Shown here in pieces: positions 62,050 to 64,000 of a stretch of DNA of 64,000 bases. The position numbers and the translations under genes are program-made. The stretch is from assembly GCA_018399495.1 (NCBI GenBank), contig JAGYOG010000006.1, positions 1-64,000 of the forward strand, written 5' to 3'. Source of the stretch: Sphaerochaeta sp. (GTDB lineage: Bacteria; Spirochaetota; Spirochaetia; Sphaerochaetales; Sphaerochaetaceae). Below the pieces are notes generated by a model. That model had not been told where the DNA came from. It saw nothing but the letters and a program-made list of their open reading frames with translations, and searched no databases. Every line of letters starts with the position of its first letter. The stretch's first letter is position 1.

Positions 62050-63240
62050 TTATCGCTTGCGTATCAGGGCCCAAATATAGGCAAAAACCAACAGGGTTGC
62101 AGTGATTGCCATCAAGGTGAATGAAAGCAAGAGAGAATGGGTACTGCCGACCAACCCAACCAAGGGAAAGATCATGATCATGAACAGGCTATAGGCCATG
62201 CTCTGGAAACTGAGAATGGTGGCTCTGAACTTGGAGGGAATGAGCTTGTTCAGATAGCTGCTGATCGTGGGAGCCAACAAGCCCTCCATACATCCAAGAA
62301 TGACATAGAACACCATAGTATACGACGTAAGTGCTATTCCCCAGAGACAGAGAACAAGGAATACGGGACAGATGATAAGGATCCCTTTCTCATTGATCTT
62401 CCGCTCAATACGATGGGCATTGAAAGAGAAAAATGCCGCCAGCAAGGCGTGGGCTGCATAGGCAACCCCGATGGCATCGGGGAGGTACCCCTGGGCGGTC
62501 CAGAAGTTCTGCAGGTAGAAGAAAAGACTGATCATGAAGGCAAATAAAGATTCGCTGAATACTATCAGGAAGGCAATACGGGGTGTTTTCCTGAACACCT
62601 TCACGCTGGAGAAAATCTGGGTCTTCAAGGAGTTCAGGATTCCGGAGAACAGTCCACTTATTGGTTCCTTCTCAATCTCAGGTTCCTTGAAAAACAACGC
62701 CAACAAGAAGGCAAGCAAATTGGTCAGGATGGTAAGGGAGAATGCATACCCGTAATTAACCGTGGCAAGCAATCCGCCAACGAGGAAGGCCACCACTGAG
62801 CATGCCTGATAGAGCAGTTCATCCAGTCCTTTGACTTTCAGATAGGAGGATTCCTTTTCATCGAGCAACAGCGAATCATAGAGCAAGGCATCCCCTGCCC
62901 CGGACTCTAGATTATACCCCAAGGCACTACAGATGAATCCCAGTACCTGTAGGCTGAAGGAGGGAGCAAAGAACATAATGGTAAGGCTAAGAGCGCTGAA
63001 CAATCTGCCTGAGAGGCGGCTGACTTTTCTTCCCCAGATGTCGGCAACCGATCCCGTGGGAACTTCCATCAGGAAACTGGTAACGTGGAAGATTGCTTCC
63101 AAGATACCAAGTTGTACCAAGGAGAAGCCTTTCGACGCAAGGTACATCATCCAAAGTCCATGCGTAAAGGAGAGGTTCATCAACGCAGTGAACCCATAGG
63201 AAAGTGGAATATTCCTTCTGTACCTTCTCAATTTTATCAT
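62050..63240 (-). CDS. MFS transporter
   Basis: The 396-residue protein has about twelve membrane spans. The N-terminal half shows LVQLGILEAIFHVTSFLMEV followed by PTGSVADIWGRKVSRLSGRL, the major-facilitator loop 2-3 motif. The arrangement resembles drug or macrolide exporters but the substrate is unknown. The ATG at 63240 follows GGGGAGAG; an upstream extension to 63411 has no such site. It probably forms a pair with the acyltransferase downstream. Confidence 0.87.
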   Translation of the reverse strand: MIKLRRYRRNIPLSYGFTALMNLSFTHGLWMMYLASKGFSLVQLGILEAIFHVTSFLMEVPTGSVADIWGRKVSRLSGRLFSALSLTIMFFAPSFSLQVLGFICSALGYNLESGAGDALLYDSLLLDEKESSYLKVKGLDELLYQACSVVAFLVGGLLATVNYGYAFSLTILTNLLAFLLALFFKEPEIEKEPISGLFSGILNSLKTQIFSSVKVFRKTPRIAFLIVFSESLFAFMISLFFYLQNFWTAQGYLPDAIGVAYAAHALLAAFFSFNAHRIERKINEKGILIICPVFLVLCLWGIALTSYTMVFYVILGCMEGLLAPTISSYLNKLIPSKFRATILSFQSMAYSLFMIMIFPLVGLVGSTHSLLLSFTLMAITATLLVFAYIWALIRKR

Positions 63241-63367
63241 TTCTCTCCCCAAATCTTGTCCATAATAGACTTGCTGAGGGACTAGCGCAAGGCAATACGA
63301 AACAAAATTGCTGGAGAGGTAACACAGGAAAAAATACTGTGGTATCATTGCAAAACAGGGTTTTGAC

Positions 63368-64000
63368 ATGGAAACGCGGTATTTTAGAAACATTTTGACA
63401 CATTCGCGCATCCCTGCTGGTTTTGGAGCTATACGCTTCCACTACCACTGACGGCAAGATTGACCCGGAAGCGTTCACTGACCATGATGAGGGAACCTAT
63501 GAAGCTGAGGTGGTGTTTGATACCGCTATACCCATATCATGGCGGGAGAGCGAACCATTGGTAGGGGAATTCCTTTCTGGTCTGGACAGGAGCGCATGCT
63601 ACGTTGCCACAAACTTCCCCAATGAGTCGGTACATTCAGTCGATGATGCAAAGCGGATATTCAATAGACTTCAGCGAGAGGCTACAACTGACCTCTATAG
63701 ACTTCTACTAATCCATGCCATAGACGAGGCGGTGACTTGGATGGTCGACGGTATCAGTTACCTATCTGGAAGAGAACAGAAAAAAGGCCGTATCAAACAT
63801 TTGGGCTTCTCGTTCCGCCTCATCTATGAGGATTTTGAATATATCACCCGCTTCCGCCCTGAGGTTTCATCCAGATCCAATACAACTATCTTGACACAGA
63901 AGAGCAGGCTGGAGATAAGGGTATGAACTGTATGTACAGAAACTCATTATCCCTGTAATCGTCATGGAACCGATCAAGGAGATCACTAGCCGGCCTATCT
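63368..64000 (+). pseudogene. Decayed aldo/keto reductase (partial, runs off right edge)
   Basis: From an ATG at 63368 one frame reads RIPAGFGAIRF, a second (63423-63926) continues DGKIDPEAF, FDTAIPISWRESEPLVGEFL and RIKHLGFSFR, and a third gives FIQIQYNYLDTEEQAGDKGM, then VQKLIIPVIVMEPIKEIT. Together they follow the order of a 4Fe-4S-type aldo/keto reductase, so several frameshifts have accumulated. The catalytic Tyr of the usual FDTAYPY segment has also become Ile. The rest lies beyond the window. Confidence 0.75.

Noticed and set aside
1-64000. CRISPR arrays, rRNA and tRNA genes
   Set aside because: No regularly spaced repeats, rRNA motifs or cloverleaf-like sequences were noticed while reading the intergenic regions; a tRNAscan/Rfam run would be needed to exclude small RNAs.

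Overview
This window looks like chromosomal DNA of a Spirochaetota bacterium, most likely a Sphaerochaeta-type organism. That is an inference from gene content: a spirochaete-type histone H1-like protein, split transketolase and TRAP transporter genes, selenium/molybdenum hydroxylase accessory genes, acetate kinase and carbamate kinase (fermentative anaerobe), a serpin, and no motility genes here. Both strands are used about equally, most genes are intact and tightly packed, and there is no rRNA, tRNA or CRISPR array. Decayed genes are concentrated at about 12 kb, 51-53 kb, 56-57.5 kb and the right edge.

Layout. 0-3.7 kb: a dihydroorotate-dehydrogenase-like protein (cut by the edge), a serA-serC-lrp serine operon and rpsU. 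3.76-13.2 kb: an apparent genomic island of about 9.4 kb bounded by a perfect 30-bp direct repeat that includes the last codons of recJ. It carries a YesM/YesN-type two-component system, a TRAP transporter (dctPQM), a split transketolase and a broken ISNCY-type transposase. 13.2-25.7 kb: recO-recJ, a DUF4105 membrane protein, a LemA-like protein with carbamate kinase, a queuosine-precursor transporter, then lon, a U32 peptidase, a secreted helical protein, a glycosyltransferase and an Hc1 histone-like protein. 25.8-34.6 kb: valS, cysS with an ECF sigma/anti-sigma pair, murB, an unknown secreted protein and ackA. 34.7-47.7 kb: the phosphate regulon, with phoB at one end and phoR-phoU-pstBACS at the other; between phoB and phoR sit an IS110-like degenerate protein, yqeC, an XdhC-YqeB fusion, a domain-permuted XdhC and a FemABX transferase. 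47.9-64 kb: a superoxide-reductase-like protein, a cysteine hydrolase, a double-domain NDP kinase, a DUF438/PAS protein, two broken genes (LCCL lipoprotein, CPBP protease), a GGDEF-EAL protein, an AEC transporter, a broken NapH/NosR-like ferredoxin gene, a serpin, a GPH sugar symporter, two PlsC-type acyltransferases, an MFS transporter and a broken aldo/keto reductase.

How the genes may work together. The island reads as a self-contained nutrient module: external signal to sensor kinase to AraC-type regulator, then uptake of an organic acid or ketose by the TRAP system and two-carbon transfer by transketolase. Hairpins sit between the solute-binding-protein gene and the permease genes in both the TRAP and the Pst operons, fitting excess production of the binding protein. 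Several genes (murB, phoB, yqeC, the DUF4105 gene and the IS110-like gene) have a promoter -10 element 5-6 bases before the start codon and no Shine-Dalgarno, suggesting leaderless mRNAs.

The observations that most deserve follow-up are the direct-repeat-bounded island at recJ, the degenerate IS110-like protein beside phoB, the fused and permuted XdhC proteins without a hydroxylase enzyme, the superoxide-reductase-like protein lacking an iron ligand, and the set of candidate leaderless genes.
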